A DNA stretch of 64,000 bases from Micromonospora sp. NBC_01699 (lineage in GTDB: Bacteria; Actinomycetota; Actinomycetes; Mycobacteriales; Micromonosporaceae), in NCBI RefSeq assembly GCF_036250065.1, contig NZ_CP109199.1, positions 3,224,001-3,288,000 of the forward strand. The letters run 5' to 3'. Under the pieces are notes generated by a model. It had not been told where the DNA came from. It saw only the letters and a list, made by a program, of their open reading frames with translations, and ran no database searches. This document shows positions 31,732 through 43,602 of the stretch, in pieces. The stretch's first letter is position 1, and each line of letters opens with the position of its first letter. Both the position numbers and the translations under genes were made by a program.

Positions 31732-34293
31732 TTACTCGTAGGAGATCGCCTGCAACACGTTCAGCCGGGACGCCCGCCAGGCCGGCCACGCCGCGGCCAG
31801 CACGCCGGCCAGCGCGGCCGCGACCAGGAAGCCGATGAGCTGCCCGTACGGCAGCGCGATCATCGAGATCGCGTCCAGGTTGCGCAGCACCTCGGTGACG
31901 GTGACCCCGAGCGCCACCCCGAGTCCGACCCCGAGCAGGCAGCCGAAGACGGCCATCAGCAGCGACTCCACGCCCACCATCGCGACGACCTGGGCGCGGG
32001 CCATGCCGACCGCGCGCAGCAGGCCCAGTTCCCGGGTGCGTTCGTAGATGCTCAGCACCAGGGTGTTGATGATGCCGAGGAACGCCACCAGTACGGCCAG
32101 CGCCAGCAGCACGTAGAAGATCGCCAGCAACCCGTCCACCGCCGCGGTCTGCTGGGCGATGAAGCTCGCCTGATCCACCACGGCGACCAGCGGATAGTCG
32201 GCCATGAGCTGCTCGACCTGACGGGTCACCGCGGCCACGTCGGCGTCCTCGGCGACCTGGACGAGGCCCTGGAAGGCCAGCGGCCCGGCGAAGTACCGCA
32301 CCTGCGACGGGGGCAGGATCACTCCGCTGGCCACCGCCGTGCGCTGGTAGATCCCGGCGACCGTGTACGTACGGTCACCGCCGACCGGCATGGTGACCAC
32401 GAAGGTGCTGCCGACCTGCCAGCCGTTGTCCTCCGCCGTGCCGTCGTCGACGATCGCCTCGTTGTCCCCGGTCGGGGTCAACGTGCCGGCCAGCTCGTCC
32501 ATCGACATCATCGATCGGGCGGTGGGCAGGTCGGCGGCCTGGACGTACCCGTTGGGGTTGCCGTCCACCGGTAGCACCGCCAGGTGGGTCGCGAGCACCG
32601 CCGTGACCCCCGGGATCCGGGCCGCCTGGTCCAGCCGGGCCGGGTCGAACCCCTCCTTGCCGTTCGGCGGGGCCATCACGGTGGTGGTCACGATGACCTC
32701 GGCGCTCAGGTCGTTCTCCACCAGGTCGGTGACGCTGGCCTTCAGCGACGCCCCGATCACGCTGACCGCGCTCACCAGGGTCACCCCGACCATCAGCGCG
32801 ACCGCGGTCACCGCCGTCCGTCGCGGATTGCGCAGCGTGTTGCGCCGGCCGATCCCGGTCGCGGCGTCCCAGCTGACCAGGCGACCGAGCGTGCCGGCGA
32901 CCGGTCGGGTCAGTGCCGGGGAGAGCAGCGCCACCCCGACCACCGCGAGCAGCACGCCGCCGCCGAGGGCGGGTGCGGTCAGCCCGTCCACGCCGACCAG
33001 CCCGACGGCGAGCAGCGCGACGCTGATCGCGGTGATCACCCCGCCGGTGACGGTCAACCCGCGCAGCGACTTGTCCGGCGCAACCAGGTCACGCATTGCC
33101 GCGATCGGCGGTACGCCGGCGGCCCGGATCGCCGGAACCAGCGCGGCGATGACCGTCATCACCACTCCGACCAGGTAAGACGCCAGGATGGCGGTACCGC
33201 TGACGGTGAGTCCGCCCTCCGGCAGCGGGAAGCCGATGGCGGCGGCGAGCGACTGCAACCCGGCCGCGACCGCGATGCCGGCGCCCAGTCCCAGGGTGGA
33301 CGCGATCACGCCCACCACCAGCGCCTCCACCAGCACGCTGCCGGTGACCTGTCGCCAGCTCGCCCCGAGCGCCCGCAGCAGCGCCAGCTCCCGCGACCGC
33401 TGGGCGATGATGATGTTGAACGTGTTGAAGATGAGGAACATCCCGACCAGCAACGCGATCAGCGCGAAGCCGAGGAAGAACCAGTTCACGAAGGTGAGCA
33501 GTTGCTTCAGCCCGCTCGCCTGCTCCTCGGCCACCTCCGTACCGGTGATCGCCTCGAATCCGGTCGGGGTGGCGGTGGCGACCCGCTGCTTCAGCGTTTC
33601 CTGCGACACCCCGGGCTCGGCCTGGAGCTGGGCCGCGCCGAACACCCCCGTACGCCCGTAGAAGAGGCGCTGCGCCTCCGGCACGGTGAAGCCGACCATC
33701 GTCTCGCCGCCGAGCGTCGCCCGACCGCCGGAGTACTCCAGCAGCCCGACGATCGTCCACTCCGGGCTGGTCGCGCTCCGCGGCAGGTAGATCTTGATCC
33801 GGTCGCCGACGGTGTGACCGGTCTGCTCGGCGGTGTACCGGGTCAGCGTCACCTCGTCGTCGGCCCGGGCCGCCCGCCCCTCGGCGAGCTCCAGCAGGCC
33901 GTCGGCGACGAAGTCGTCCTCGGCCAGCCCGATCCCCAGGTGTGGGACGCCGGCCGGCAGCGCCTTGCCGTTGTCCTTGCGGAACGGGATGATCCCGTCC
34001 GAACTGGCGTCGCCGACGACCGAGCGGACCCCGTCCACCGTGGCCAGCCGACCCAGGTCGGCGTCGGTCAGCAGCGGCGGCTCCGGCTCCTCCCGTGCCT
34101 TGTCGTCGGCCTGGACCTGGACCGCCACGTCCTTGTTCACGGTCTGGAACAACTGCTCGAACCGGCCGCCGAGGCTGTCGGTGAGCACGAAGGCGCTGGC
34201 CACGAACATCACGCCGAGGATGATCGCGAAGCCGGACAGGACCAGCCGGAGCTTGCGGGAGAGCAGGCTCTTCAGCGTGGCGCGCAACATCAC
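31732..34293 (-). CDS. ABC transporter permease, FtsX/MacB-like (operon 2)
   Basis: 853 residues with the same duplicated FtsX plan as the permease at 27996-30551: an N-terminal span, an external domain, three spans near residues 265-395, two near 430-480, a second external domain, and three C-terminal spans. Unlike the paired ATPases, the permeases have diverged along their whole length and keep normal GC3-rich codon use. The ATG overlaps the ATPase stop by four bases. Downstream is a strong hairpin. Probable partner of the ATPase at 34290-35066 in a tripartite-like or lipid-extracting transporter; substrate unknown. Confidence 0.92.
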   Translation of the reverse strand: MMLRATLKSLLSRKLRLVLSGFAIILGVMFVASAFVLTDSLGGRFEQLFQTVNKDVAVQVQADDKAREEPEPPLLTDADLGRLATVDGVRSVVGDASSDGIIPFRKDNGKALPAGVPHLGIGLAEDDFVADGLLELAEGRAARADDEVTLTRYTAEQTGHTVGDRIKIYLPRSATSPEWTIVGLLEYSGGRATLGGETMVGFTVPEAQRLFYGRTGVFGAAQLQAEPGVSQETLKQRVATATPTGFEAITGTEVAEEQASGLKQLLTFVNWFFLGFALIALLVGMFLIFNTFNIIIAQRSRELALLRALGASWRQVTGSVLVEALVVGVIASTLGLGAGIAVAAGLQSLAAAIGFPLPEGGLTVSGTAILASYLVGVVMTVIAALVPAIRAAGVPPIAAMRDLVAPDKSLRGLTVTGGVITAISVALLAVGLVGVDGLTAPALGGGVLLAVVGVALLSPALTRPVAGTLGRLVSWDAATGIGRRNTLRNPRRTAVTAVALMVGVTLVSAVSVIGASLKASVTDLVENDLSAEVIVTTTVMAPPNGKEGFDPARLDQAARIPGVTAVLATHLAVLPVDGNPNGYVQAADLPTARSMMSMDELAGTLTPTGDNEAIVDDGTAEDNGWQVGSTFVVTMPVGGDRTYTVAGIYQRTAVASGVILPPSQVRYFAGPLAFQGLVQVAEDADVAAVTRQVEQLMADYPLVAVVDQASFIAQQTAAVDGLLAIFYVLLALAVLVAFLGIINTLVLSIYERTRELGLLRAVGMARAQVVAMVGVESLLMAVFGCLLGVGLGVALGVTVTEVLRNLDAISMIALPYGQLIGFLVAAALAGVLAAAWPAWRASRLNVLQAISYE

Positions 34294-35066
34294 GCCACCT
34301 CGGCCCGGTGGGTCAGCACGTCCAGCTGCTTCAGGGTGTCGAGCACGGTCTCCGCCGTCGGGTCGGTCAACTCGTCCACGATGCTGCCGTCGGCGAGGAA
34401 GATGACGCGGTCGGCGTAGCTGGCGGCGACGGGGTCGTGGGTGACCATGACGATGGTTTGGTGGTGGTTGCGGACGCTGTCGCGGAGGAAGGTGAGGACT
34501 TCTGCGCCGGCTTTGCTGTCGAGGTTGCCGGTGGGTTCGTCGGCGAAGATGACGTCGGGTTTGGCGACGAGGGCGCGGGCGCAGGCGACGCGTTGTTGTT
34601 GGCCGCCGGAGAGTTGGTTGGGTCGGTGGTGGAGTCGGTCGGTGAGTCCGACGGTTTTGATGATGGTGTTGTACCAGTCGGGGTTGGGTTTGCGGCCGGC
34701 GATGCGCAGGGGGAGGAGGATGTTTTCTTCGGCGGTGAGGGTGGGGAGGAGGTTGAATTGTTGGAAGATGAAGCCGACTTTGTCGCGGCGGAGTTTGGTG
34801 AGTCCGTTGTCGTTGAGTCCGGTGACGGTGGTGTTGCCGATGTGGATGGTGCCGCGGGTGACGGAGTCGAGTCCGGCGAGGCAGTGCATGAGGGTGGATT
34901 TGCCGGAGCCGCTGGGTCCCATGATGGCGGTGTAGCGGGCTTGTTCGAATTCGGCGGTGACTCCGCGTAGGGCGATGACCTGCGCCTCACCGCTGCCGTA
35001 CACCTTCCACACGTCACTCGCGCGCGCCGCCGCCGTAGCGCCGGCCCCGGTTGTTGTCCCCGTCAC
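34290..35066 (-). CDS. ABC transporter ATP-binding protein, MacB/LolD-like (operon 2)
   Basis: 258 residues; Walker A, LSGGQQQR signature, Walker B and H-loop are identical to the operon 1 ATPase. GTG 35066 follows GGGAGA. The first about 20 residues (Thr/Ala/Gly-rich) and the last about 35 differ from the paralogue, while the middle 632 bp are nearly identical. Being next to a divergent-type two-component pair (35243-37265, same strand, upstream) it may be regulated by that system. 35067-35242 holds promoter DNA only. Confidence 0.94.
   Translation of the reverse strand: MTGTTTGAGATAAARASDVWKVYGSGEAQVIALRGVTAEFEQARYTAIMGPSGSGKSTLMHCLAGLDSVTRGTIHIGNTTVTGLNDNGLTKLRRDKVGFIFQQFNLLPTLTAEENILLPLRIAGRKPNPDWYNTIIKTVGLTDRLHHRPNQLSGGQQQRVACARALVAKPDVIFADEPTGNLDSKAGAEVLTFLRDSVRNHHQTIVMVTHDPVAASYADRVIFLADGSIVDELTDPTAETVLDTLKQLDVLTHRAEVA
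34378..35009 (-). repeat. 632-bp near-identical block, copy B
   Basis: Partner of 30633-31264, in direct orientation 3745 bp apart. Such a pair could recombine and delete the intervening permease gene, leaving a hybrid operon. Confidence 0.95.
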
Positions 35067-35242
35067 GGTCTCTCCCTCGGTAGCTGACGACGGTCGCCGT
35101 CCTGAGGTCACGCTAGGTCGCCGCGGCAATCCGGCCATCCTGCCGGCGGAGGGTTTTCGAATCCGACCGTCGTACCGTCCGGTCTCCGACTGAAGGAGGG
35201 CACGAGCCGGGTACAGTGCGTCGCGCGACCATTACCGGAGCG

Positions 35243-35947
35243 TCAGGCGCCCGGACGGATCAAACCCGACTCGTACGCGAAGACGACCGCCTGCACCCGG
35301 TCGCGCAACCCGAGTTTGGTGAGTACGTGTCCGACATGCGTCTTGATCGTCGTCTCGCTGATCGACAGGCTTCGGGCGATCTCCGCGTTGGACAGTCCCC
35401 GGGCGATGTGCACCAGCACCTGCCGCTCCCGCTCGGTGAGCACGTCGAGCGCCTTCGGCAGGGTCGCCGACGGATCGGGCAGCACCCCGGCGAACTGGTC
35501 CAGCAGCCGCTTGAGGATGCGCGGCGCGACCACCGCCTCACCGGCGGCCACCGTACGGATCGCGGTGACCAGGTCGTCGGCGGGCACGTCCTTGGCGAGG
35601 AACCCGCTCGCACCGGCCCGCAACGCCCCCACCACGTACTCGTCCAGGTCGAACGTGGTCAGGATGAGCACCCGCACCGGCAGCCGGGACTCGACGATCG
35701 CCCTGGTCGCCGCCACCCCGTCCATCCGGGGCATCCGGATGTCCATCAGCACCACGTCCGGCAGCAACCGGCGGGCCAGTTCGACCGCCTCGGAGCCGTC
35801 ACCGGCCTCGCCCACGATGTCGAGGTCGGTCTCGGCGCTGAGCACCATCCGGAACCCGGTACGCAGCAGCGGCTGGTCGTCGGCGAGCAGGATCCGCACC
35901 GGACGTGGACCACCACGCGGGTACGTGACCCCGGCGGCCCCGGTCAC
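35243..35947 (-). CDS. LuxR/NarL family response regulator
   Basis: 234 residues. The receiver domain (about 17-135) has the Asp in VVLMDIRMPRMDG and the Lys in GFLAKDVP, and a LuxR HTH lies at about 168-225 (LTERERQVLVHIARGLSNAEIA). GTG 35947 is 22 bp after the kinase stop, with GGGAT near; a shorter start at 35899 (VRILLADD) is possible. It is encoded with the kinase upstream and just upstream of ABC operon 2, on the same strand. Likely outputs are the two MacB-type operons. Confidence 0.92.
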   Translation of the reverse strand: MTGAAGVTYPRGGPRPVRILLADDQPLLRTGFRMVLSAETDLDIVGEAGDGSEAVELARRLLPDVVLMDIRMPRMDGVAATRAIVESRLPVRVLILTTFDLDEYVVGALRAGASGFLAKDVPADDLVTAIRTVAAGEAVVAPRILKRLLDQFAGVLPDPSATLPKALDVLTERERQVLVHIARGLSNAEIARSLSISETTIKTHVGHVLTKLGLRDRVQAVVFAYESGLIRPGA

Positions 35948-35969
35948 GCGACATCCCCACGGTGCTCGC

Positions 35970-37265
35970 TCACGCCGTCTCCTCGCTGCTCGGTACGCCG
36001 GAGCGTTCCATCGGTACCTTCGCGTACACCCGGTAGCCGCCACCGGGACGGGGGCCGGTGCGCAGGGTTCCACCGTAGAGGGCGACCCGCTCCCGCATGC
36101 CGACCAGCCCGTGTCCGGCCGGGTTGGGGTCCAGTGACGGGCCGCGACCGGTGTCGAGGATCTCCACCACCAGCCAGTAGACACCGTAGGTGAGCCGGAC
36201 CTGGGCGGTGGCCGTACCGGCGTGTTTGAGCGCGTTGGTCAGCGCCTCCTGCACGATCCGGAAGACGGTCAGGGCGAGGCTGGGCTCCAGCGGCGCCGGC
36301 ACCCCGTCGACCCGCAGACTGACCGGCAGACCTGCCTCGCGGACCTGGTCGACCAGCGACTCCAACCCGGCCAGTCCGGGCTGCGGGGCGAGTTCGGCGG
36401 CCGGCTCGGCGTCCGTACGCAGCACGTCGAGCAGCCGGCGCAGCTCGCGCAGCGTGGTCCGGCTGGTTTCCGCGATGCTGCCCAGCGCCTCGTCGGCGGC
36501 GGCCGGATCGCGGGCGAGCACCCGTCGGGCACCGGTCGCCAGCACGCTCATCACGCTGACGTGGTGGGCGACCACGTCGTGCAGTTCGCGGGCGATCCGA
36601 CGCCGCTCGTCGGCGACCGCCTGGTCGGCCATCGAGCGCTGGTTTTCCTCGGCGACCCTGGCCCGTTCCTCCAGCGCCCGGATCGTGGCCCGGCGGGCGT
36701 GCACCGTACGCCCGCCGAAGAAGCAGACCAGGGCGATCAGCACGTTGGTAAACAGCAGGTACCCGCCGGGGACGCCGAGCTGGTGCCGGGCCGCCGGCAG
36801 CGCCAGCGCGGTGACCAGGATCGGCGCCCAGAGCACGGTGGCGACCAGTGCTGCCCGGCGCAGCGGGAATCCGGCCGCGGTGGCGTACGTCAGCAGGATG
36901 AACGCCACCACGGCGGTGAGCGGCTGGTGTCCGTCGACCACCGCGGCGGTGAAACCGGTCAGCGCCAGCGCCACCGCCGCCGCCGGCCAGCTCCGGCCCA
37001 GCACGATCGGCACCGCGCAGACCAGGCTCCAGGTGAGCGTCCTCGGCCAGCCGTCGGCGGTCGTCTCCGCCGGCACGGCCGCCGTGAGCAGCACCTCGGC
37101 CAGCACCACCAGGGCCGCCAGCAGGGCGTCGCGGAAGAGCGTGGCCGGGGCGTACCCGGTGGGTAACAGGTCGTGCCAGCGGCCGGTGGGTGGCCGCGAC
37201 CCGGTGTTCGGACCGGTCCGCCCCGGCGGCCGGTCGAGCCCGGCCGGGGCGTCGATACGGGTCAT
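35970..37265 (-). CDS. Sensor histidine kinase (NarL/HisKA_3 type)
   Basis: 431 residues. A cytoplasmic Pro/Gly-rich N-terminus (about 1-40) precedes about five membrane spans (45-190), a coiled-coil link (RATIRALEERARVAEENQRS), the phosphoacceptor helix with RELHDVVAHHV, and a HATPase domain ending HGLVGMRERVALYGG. The ATG at 37265 lies six bases after TACCGT (minus strand, 37277-37272), so the transcript is probably leaderless. It pairs with the response regulator 22 bp downstream. The signal is unknown; short loops suggest sensing within the membrane. 37266-37445, up to the nuclease stop, shows no gene. Confidence 0.92.
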   Translation of the reverse strand: MTRIDAPAGLDRPPGRTGPNTGSRPPTGRWHDLLPTGYAPATLFRDALLAALVVLAEVLLTAAVPAETTADGWPRTLTWSLVCAVPIVLGRSWPAAAVALALTGFTAAVVDGHQPLTAVVAFILLTYATAAGFPLRRAALVATVLWAPILVTALALPAARHQLGVPGGYLLFTNVLIALVCFFGGRTVHARRATIRALEERARVAEENQRSMADQAVADERRRIARELHDVVAHHVSVMSVLATGARRVLARDPAAADEALGSIAETSRTTLRELRRLLDVLRTDAEPAAELAPQPGLAGLESLVDQVREAGLPVSLRVDGVPAPLEPSLALTVFRIVQEALTNALKHAGTATAQVRLTYGVYWLVVEILDTGRGPSLDPNPAGHGLVGMRERVALYGGTLRTGPRPGGGYRVYAKVPMERSGVPSSEETA

Positions 37266-37445
37266 CTCCGCACGGTAGCCGGTGGTGCGGCGCGGTTGTC
37301 CGCACCGTGGGCGGAGTACGCCTCCTCCTGGGGGAGGAGGGGCACCCGTTACCGGCGGAGGAGGGGATTGTCGGATGGGATGGGGGCCACCGTGGCCGCC
37401 GGGGGTGGCCGTCGGAGGAGGAGACCCTCCGCTTCGGCTGGAGGG

Positions 37446-38357
37446 CTACTCGTCGACGGCCGGGCCGGCGGACCGGCTGGGCTGCTCCGGCACGACGGGG
37501 GTGATCGTCAGCTCCGGGAACGGCGGCGGGGTGCCGCCGAAGGCGGGACAGAGCGCCTGGTGGCTGCACCAGTCGCAGAGCCGGCTCGGCTTCGGCCGGA
37601 AATCCTGCCGCGCGGTGGCCTGCTCGATCGCCCGCCACAGCGCGACCAGGGTGCGTTCGAACCGGGCGAGTTCCTCGGCGTCCGGCGCGTAGTCGCAGAT
37701 CTCGGCGTCCTTGAGGTAGAGCAGCCGCAGCACTTTCGGCACCACCCCACGGGTCCGCCAGAGCACCAGCGCGTAGAACTTGAGCTGGAACAGGGCGCGG
37801 GCCTCGAACGCCTCCCGGGGGGCACCGCCGGTCTTGTAGTCGACCACCCGCAGCGCCCCGTCCGGGGCGACGTCGAGCCGGTCGATGTAACCGCGGATCA
37901 GCAGCTCGTCGTCGACGACGGTGGAGATCAACGTCTCCCGCTCGGCGGGTTCGAGCCGGCGCGGGTCCTCCACCGTGAAGTAGCCCTCCAGCAGCCGGCG
38001 GGCCGAACCGAGGAACTCGGTCACGTCGACCGCCGCCTCCTCGGTGAACAGCTCGGTCAGCTCCGGCTCCCGGGCCACCAACTGGTCCCACTGCGGGGTC
38101 ACCAGGTCGCCCGCGGCGCTCGGGGTGCGGTCCGCCGCCGGCAGGTCGAACAGCCGCTCCAGCACGGCGTGCACCAGGGTGCCCCGGATCTGGTCCAGGC
38201 TGGTCCGCTCGGGCAGCCGGTCGATGCTGCGGAACCGGTAGAGCAGCGGACAGGTTTTGAAATCCGCCGCCCGCGACGGTGAGAGGGAAGGCCCCTGGGG
38301 CCGCTCGGCCACCGGGGACCGCCCGGCCGTCTGCTTCGTCACCATCTCCGCCACCAT
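37446..38357 (-). CDS. RecB-like PD-(D/E)XK exonuclease with probable Fe-S cluster
   Basis: 303 residues. The nuclease core has GYIDRLD followed by RVVDYKTG, the D-(x)n-D/E-x-K active site of the RecB/Cas4 nuclease family. Cysteines in FKTCPLLYRF near the N-terminus and in LCDWCSHQALCP near the C-terminus match the four ligands of the 4Fe-4S cluster in AddB/Cas4-like enzymes. Start: ATG 38357 is seven bases after TAGCCT (minus strand, 38370-38365); a longer frame from 38474 overlaps the divergent promoter. It is one of the widespread actinobacterial single-domain RecB proteins next to the proteasome region, function in DNA repair inferred. Confidence 0.9.
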   Translation of the reverse strand: MVAEMVTKQTAGRSPVAERPQGPSLSPSRAADFKTCPLLYRFRSIDRLPERTSLDQIRGTLVHAVLERLFDLPAADRTPSAAGDLVTPQWDQLVAREPELTELFTEEAAVDVTEFLGSARRLLEGYFTVEDPRRLEPAERETLISTVVDDELLIRGYIDRLDVAPDGALRVVDYKTGGAPREAFEARALFQLKFYALVLWRTRGVVPKVLRLLYLKDAEICDYAPDAEELARFERTLVALWRAIEQATARQDFRPKPSRLCDWCSHQALCPAFGGTPPPFPELTITPVVPEQPSRSAGPAVDE

Positions 38358-38448
38358 GACCGGAAGGCTAGGCCACCGGTACGACGATAACGCCGGCACG
38401 GCCCCCCGGAGCAAGGCGCGGGCGAGCCCGCTCACCGCAGTTACGTAG

Positions 38449-40593
<2,145 letters not shown>

Positions 40594-40630
40594 AGGGCCG
40601 TGCAGTGATCATCAACCTCGGGAGGTCCGC

Positions 40631-41203
40631 ATGAGCAGGCCCACCTTCGGCGGCGGGGACCTTCCCGCCGTCTTCCCGGACTGGTCGCCGTACCAGGATC
40701 TGGAGGCGGCGGCGCGGGCCTATCTCCGCGACCCCGAGGTGGCACTGGAGGCGCTGGGCGGCGTGCTGCGCGGCGCCTCCGTGCTGGGTTTCACCCTGGA
40801 GCGGTTCGTCAACGAGGTGAACGGGGTCTGGCAGGAGGTGGCGGTCTGCGACGGCAGTCGGCTGATCCTCTGGCACGGTGAGGACATTCCGCCGGACGAC
40901 GGGCCGGCCGGGTCGATGACCTCGTCGCTGCGGGTCGTACCGGTCTCGACGGTGACCGAGGTGGGCTGCCGGCGGCGGCTGACCCGGACCCCGAGCGGTG
41001 GCGTACGGGTCGACAGCATCGACGTGTACCTGCTGCTCAGCTCGCTGGACGAGGGGGTGCCGGCGGACGAGGTGGTGGGCTCGCCGAGGCACGACGCGCT
41101 GCGTTTCGGTAAGACGTTCGATGACGGCGGGGCGGGGCAGATCGCCCGGCTTGAGGAGTTTGCCCGGCTGGTCGCGTCGGTGCTCGGCCGTCCCGTGCTG
41201 TGA
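40631..41203 (+). CDS. Conserved actinobacterial protein of unknown function
   Basis: 190 residues, starting at ATG 40631 with GGGAGG five bases upstream. Mixed alpha/beta with [17 protein letters not shown] in the middle and no catalytic motif I can name. No signal peptide or membrane span. It lies 37 bp after trmI and before the proteasomal ATPase in the same direction, with the ferredoxin gene inserted on the other strand. Probably part of the trmI transcript. Confidence 0.75.
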   Translation: MSRPTFGGGDLPAVFPDWSPYQDLEAAARAYLRDPEVALEALGGVLRGASVLGFTLERFVNEVNGVWQEVAVCDGSRLILWHGEDIPPDDGPAGSMTSSLRVVPVSTVTEVGCRRRLTRTPSGGVRVDSIDVYLLLSSLDEGVPADEVVGSPRHDALRFGKTFDDGGAGQIARLEEFARLVASVLGRPVL

Positions 41204-41267
41204 CCCGTCCGGCCGGGAGGTCCGCCCGGTCGACCCGATCGTCGGCCGGTGGCCGTCGGTGTCCGGA

Positions 41268-41564
41268 TCAGTCCTCGGCGTCCGGGCCGGCGATCTCGAC
41301 GTCGTCGCGGCTGCGCTGCACGTGGATGCAGTCGCCCGGGCACTCCTTGGCCGCGTCGATCACGTCGAGCCGCAGGTGCGCCGGTACGTCGACCCGGCTG
41401 CCCGGGGCGAGCAGCATCTCGCCCGAGTCGTTCTTGACGTACGCCAGGCCGTCGATGTCGAACTCGAAGACCTCCGGGGCGTACTGGACACAGAGCCCGT
41501 CGCCGGTGCAGAGGTCCTGGTCCACCCAGACTCGCAGCTCGTCGGTATCGGTCTGGGCTACCAC
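41268..41564 (-). CDS. Small ferredoxin, [3Fe-4S]-type
   Basis: 98 residues. The cysteine pattern is C-x5-C in [17 protein letters not shown] and later C-x3-C in ECPGDCIHV, which fits the single-cluster ferredoxins that carry a [3Fe-4S] (or adaptable 4Fe-4S) centre and donate electrons to cytochromes P450 and other oxygenases. Acidic overall. GTG 41564 has GGAGGG about six bases upstream; a longer frame upstream reaches over arc and is rejected. It is encoded against its neighbours between the 190-aa protein and arc, a placement also seen in other actinobacteria. No P450 is in the window. Confidence 0.86.
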   Translation of the reverse strand: MVAQTDTDELRVWVDQDLCTGDGLCVQYAPEVFEFDIDGLAYVKNDSGEMLLAPGSRVDVPAHLRLDVIDAAKECPGDCIHVQRSRDDVEIAGPDAED

Positions 41565-41745
41565 GATGACCCCTCCATCCGTTCGTCCGGCACGTACCCG
41601 ACGGTACCCGAACGCCCTCGTACGACCCCAGCGGCGTCCCCCGTGGCGATCAAGGTTCGGTGACGAGGGTGTTGCATGGGACCGAATCGGCGTCATAGCG
41701 GCTAGTGTTAGGGCAGAACGTTCAAGCCCCCCGGGGAGGTGGGAC

Positions 41746-43527
41746 GTGGCACGCAGCGACGACGCGGACTCGCGCGCCGCACGGTGGGAGAAGGAGGCCC
41801 ACGATCTCTCCACCCAGGTCGCGTTCCTTCAAGAGGAACTGGCCTTGGTGCGGCGCAAGCTGACCGAAAGCCCCCGACACGTCCGGCAGATCGAGGAACG
41901 ACTGGCGGCCACTCAGGCGCAGCTGGCTCGACTGACCGAGAACAACGACCGGCTCGTGAGCACCCTCAAAGAGGCACGGGCCCAGATCGTCACGCTCAAG
42001 GAAGAGATCGACCGGCTGGCACAACCGCCCAGTGGGTACGGCGTCTTCCTCGCGCGGCACGACGACGGCACGGTGGATGTCTTCACCGGCGGTCGGAAGC
42101 TGCGCGTGGCGGTATCTCCGTCATTGGAGGTCGACGAGCTACGACGTGGTCAGGAGGTCCTGCTCAACGACGCGCTCAACATCGTGGACGCGTTCGGGTT
42201 CGAGCGGGTCGGAGAGGTCGTGATGCTCAAGGAGGTGTTGGAGAGTCCCACCGGTGGGCCGGGTGACCGGGCCCTGGTGATCTCCCACGCCGACGAGGAG
42301 CGGATCGTGCACCTGGCCGAGACCCTGATCGGTTCGTCGATCAGAGCCGGCGACTCGCTCATGATCGAGCCGCGTTCGGCGTACGCGTACGAACGCATCC
42401 CGAAGAGCGAGGTGGAGGAGCTCGTCCTTGAGGAGGTGCCCGACGTCGACTATGGCGACATCGGTGGCCTCCAGTCCCAGATCGAGCAGATCCGGGACGC
42501 GGTCGAGTTGCCGTTCCTGCACGCCGAGCTGTTCCGGGAGCACCAGTTGCGCCCGCCGAAGGGCATCCTGCTCTACGGTCCGCCGGGCTGTGGGAAGACC
42601 TTGATCGCCAAGGCGGTGGCAAACTCGCTGGCGAAGAAGATCGCCGAGCGGCGTGGTGAGCAGAAGCACACCAGCTACTTCCTGAACATCAAGGGTCCGG
42701 AGCTGCTCAACAAGTATGTCGGCGAGACCGAGCGGCACATCCGGTTGATCTTCCAACGGGCTCGGGAGAAGGCCGGCGAGGGCACTCCGGTGATCGTGTT
42801 CTTCGACGAGATGGACTCGGTGTTCCGTACCCGGGGCTCCGGTGTCTCCTCGGACGTGGAGAACACCATCGTTCCGCAGCTGCTCAGCGAGATCGACGGC
42901 GTGGAGGGGCTGGAGAACGTCATCGTGATCGGCGCCTCCAACCGGGAGGACATGATCGACCCGGCCATCCTGCGTCCGGGCCGACTCGACGTGAAGATCA
43001 AGATCGAGCGGCCGGACGCCGAGGCGGCCCGGGACATCTTCTCCAAGTACATCCTCACCGGGCTGCCACTGCACTCGGACGACCTCACCGAGCACGGGCA
43101 GGATGCCCAGGCCACGGTGGCGGCCATGATCGAGGCCGTGGTGCTGCGGATGTACTCCGAGACCGAGGAGAACCGGTTCCTCGAAGTCACCTACGCCAAC
43201 GGTGACAAAGAGGTGCTCTACTTCAAGGATTTCAACTCCGGCGCGATGATCCAGAACATCGTCGACCGGGGCAAGAAGATGGCGATCAAGGAGTTCCTCT
43301 CCTCCGGCCGCAAGGGGTTGCGACTGCAACACCTGCTCGACGCCTGCGTCGACGAGTTCCGGGAGAACGAGGACCTGCCGAACACCACCAACCCGGACGA
43401 CTGGGCCCGGATCTCCGGCAAGAAGGGCGAACGGATCGTCTACATCCGTACGCTCGTCTCCGGGGGCAAGGGCGCCGAGGCCGGGCGGGCCATCGAAACC
43501 GCCAGCAACACCGGTCAGTACCTCTGA
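41746..43527 (+). CDS. arc: Proteasome-associated AAA+ ATPase ARC (Mpa)
   Basis: 593 residues. An N-terminal coiled coil (about 15-90, which captures Pup), two OB domains (about 95-235) and one AAA+ module with Walker A GPPGCGKT (278-285), Walker [11 protein letters not shown] and a following arginine-finger region. It ends in G-Q-Y-L, the C-terminal motif that docks on and opens the 20S core. It forms a hexamer that unfolds pupylated proteins into PrcA/PrcB. GTG 41746 follows GGGGAGGT; TAGTGT near 41703 is a possible -10. A strong hairpin follows the gene. Confidence 0.97.
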   Translation: MARSDDADSRAARWEKEAHDLSTQVAFLQEELALVRRKLTESPRHVRQIEERLAATQAQLARLTENNDRLVSTLKEARAQIVTLKEEIDRLAQPPSGYGVFLARHDDGTVDVFTGGRKLRVAVSPSLEVDELRRGQEVLLNDALNIVDAFGFERVGEVVMLKEVLESPTGGPGDRALVISHADEERIVHLAETLIGSSIRAGDSLMIEPRSAYAYERIPKSEVEELVLEEVPDVDYGDIGGLQSQIEQIRDAVELPFLHAELFREHQLRPPKGILLYGPPGCGKTLIAKAVANSLAKKIAERRGEQKHTSYFLNIKGPELLNKYVGETERHIRLIFQRAREKAGEGTPVIVFFDEMDSVFRTRGSGVSSDVENTIVPQLLSEIDGVEGLENVIVIGASNREDMIDPAILRPGRLDVKIKIERPDAEAARDIFSKYILTGLPLHSDDLTEHGQDAQATVAAMIEAVVLRMYSETEENRFLEVTYANGDKEVLYFKDFNSGAMIQNIVDRGKKMAIKEFLSSGRKGLRLQHLLDACVDEFRENEDLPNTTNPDDWARISGKKGERIVYIRTLVSGGKGAEAGRAIETASNTGQYL

Positions 43528-43540
43528 CCCGTCAGCGATG

Positions 43541-43577
43541 AACGGGGGGCGACGCGTCACGCGTCGCCCCCCGTTTT
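43541..43577. terminator. Strong bidirectional terminator after arc
   Basis: A perfect 16-bp stem (43541-43556 with 43560-43575), three-base loop TCA, and T residues following on the plus strand (A residues on the other side). It sits between convergent arc and the GtrA gene. Confidence 0.85.
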
Positions 43578-43602
43578 CGACAGTGCCGGTGCTACCCGGG
43601 AC

